From an uncultured Pelagibacteraceae bacterium (GTDB lineage: Bacteria; Pseudomonadota; Alphaproteobacteria; Pelagibacterales; Pelagibacteraceae), in NCBI GenBank assembly GCA_902611145.1, contig CACLYO010000002.1, positions 62,001 to 126,000 of the forward strand: a DNA stretch of 64,000 bases. Reading direction: 5' to 3'. Positions 63,152 to 64,000 of the stretch are shown here, piece after piece. A program made the translations under genes and the position numbers. Numbering within the stretch: position 1 is the first letter of the stretch; the number at the start of each line of letters is the position of its first letter. Under the pieces are notes generated by a model. That model made no database searches and was not told where the DNA came from. It worked only from the letters and a program-made list of their open reading frames with translations.

Positions 63152-64000
63152 ATGCCCAATTATAAAACAGTTTTTTTCACACTGGGAATGTTGCAAATAA
63201 TACTTGGAATATTCATGATAATTCCAATTATTATTCAATACGTTTATGGTGAATTTGATTCTTCTTTTATTATTGCTTCAATAATAACGCTTATTTTTGG
63301 AATTTTATTTGTAATATCAAATTTAGATTATGATAAAAAAATAAATCTTCATCAAGCATTTTTACTTACATCTTTATCTTGGATTACTATTGCAATTTTT
63401 GGAGCTCTCCCAATTTTTTTCTCTAAACTAAATTTATCTTTTACCGATGCATTTTTTGAAAGCATATCGGGTATAACGACAACTGGATCAACTATTATTA
63501 TAAATTTAGAAAATGCACCTAAGAGCATTTTACTTTGGAGAGCATTACTTCAGTGGTTAGGAGGAATTGGAATTATTGTAATGGCCATAACTTTAATGCC
63601 AATTATGAACGTGGGTGGTATGTTATTGTTTAAAGTTTTAAACACAGACTCCACGAATGAAATATTACCCTCATCAAAAGAAATTTCTATAAAATTGATT
63701 ATTATATATGTAATTTTGACTTTGATTTGTGGCTTTTCATATAAAATTTTTGGAATGAATATTTTTGATAGTCTAACTCATTCTATGACAACTATTGCTA
63801 CTGGTGGTTTTTCTAATTACAACGAATCAATAGGATATTTTGACAATTTTAAAATAGAGTCAGTCGCTATTTTCTTCATAATATTAGGAAGTATACCTTT
63901 CATAGCTTATATAAAATTTATGAGTGGTAATAAAAAAATATTTCTATCAGATTCTCAAATTAAAACTTTTATAAAGTTAATAATATTATCAATAGTAATT
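63152..64000 (+). CDS. trkH: Trk-type potassium transporter TrkH (partial, 5' part)
   Basis: The first 283 residues are visible and the gene continues beyond the window. It starts at the ATG at 63152 (MPNYKTVFFTLGMLQ). The sequence has alternating membrane helices and pore loops: FTDAFFESISGITTTGSTII near residue 105 and HSMTTIATGGFSNYNESIGYF near residue 210. LLQWLGGIGIIVMAITLMPI lies between them. TrkH forms the K+ channel of the Trk system with TrkA. The selectivity-filter glycines sit in GSTI and GGFS. Confidence 0.9.
   Translation, partial: MPNYKTVFFTLGMLQIILGIFMIIPIIIQYVYGEFDSSFIIASIITLIFGILFVISNLDYDKKINLHQAFLLTSLSWITIAIFGALPIFFSKLNLSFTDAFFESISGITTTGSTIIINLENAPKSILLWRALLQWLGGIGIIVMAITLMPIMNVGGMLLFKVLNTDSTNEILPSSKEISIKLIIIYVILTLICGFSYKIFGMNIFDSLTHSMTTIATGGFSNYNESIGYFDNFKIESVAIFFIILGSIPFIAYIKFMSGNKKIFLSDSQIKTFIKLIILSIVI

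Overview
The window is a dense, AT-rich stretch of bacterial chromosome whose gene content and order fit the SAR11 clade (Candidatus Pelagibacter or a close relative, Alphaproteobacteria). The clues are short AT-heavy genes with lysine-rich proteins, stop/start overlaps of a few bases throughout, no gap above 300 bases, no mobile elements, a class I lysyl-tRNA synthetase, a ChvG/ChvI-like two-component pair, and alphaproteobacterial blocks such as ileS-lspA-DUF3035 and tsaE-phosphotransferase-nucleotidyltransferase. The species assignment is inferred from these features; no marker gene was compared.

Layout. 1-5010: end of ubiA, then a lipid A / Kdo run (msbA-like, waaA, lpxK, lpxL-like). 5012-13.5 kb: DUF2093, purD, rsmD, then a long minus-strand run (HAD hydrolase, ribF, ileS, lspA, a BamF-like lipoprotein, pgi). 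13.6-15.6 kb: groES-groEL with a readable promoter and a strong terminator. 15.8-25.0 kb: mixed genes, including a very basic coiled-coil protein, cfa, an aldolase of the DapA family, a GT9 glycosyltransferase, a membrane J-protein resembling mitochondrial Tim14, oligopeptidase B, and a small heat-shock gene whose leader looks like a ROSE RNA thermometer.

25.1-35.8 kb is the metabolic centrepiece. A purine permease, a purine phosphoribosyltransferase, guanine deaminase, xanthine dehydrogenase, a PuuD-type membrane urate hydroxylase, HIU hydrolase, OHCU decarboxylase, PuuE allantoinase, allantoicase and ureidoglycolate lyase lie in two divergent operons. Together they spell a complete route from guanine or hypoxanthine to glyoxylate plus two urea. 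The PuuD homologue lacks the C-terminal cytochrome c domain of the described enzyme, and a small periplasmic cytochrome c gene lies at the edge of the cluster.

35.8-49.1 kb: a rare GT17-family glycosyltransferase, an AlkA-like glycosylase, an EamA exporter, msrA, a mercaptopyruvate sulfurtransferase, an RND efflux pair, a lytic-transglycosylase-like lipoprotein, a secreted nuclease, a VanZ-like protein, gpmA, a possible muramic-acid recycling pair with tsaE, and ahcY. 49.1-56.3 kb: ChvG/ChvI-like sensor and regulator, polA, an orphan ABC ATPase, bioY and an ActR/RegA-like regulator. 56.3-59.6 kb: a polyamine operon (ornithine/lysine decarboxylase, deoxyhypusine-synthase-like enzyme, agmatinase-like ureohydrolase) behind a leader with an intrinsic-terminator hairpin. 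59.6-64.0 kb: a YhhQ-like transporter, rpmB, pyrD, class I lysS and the start of trkH. I saw no tRNA, rRNA, CRISPR, IS or prophage.
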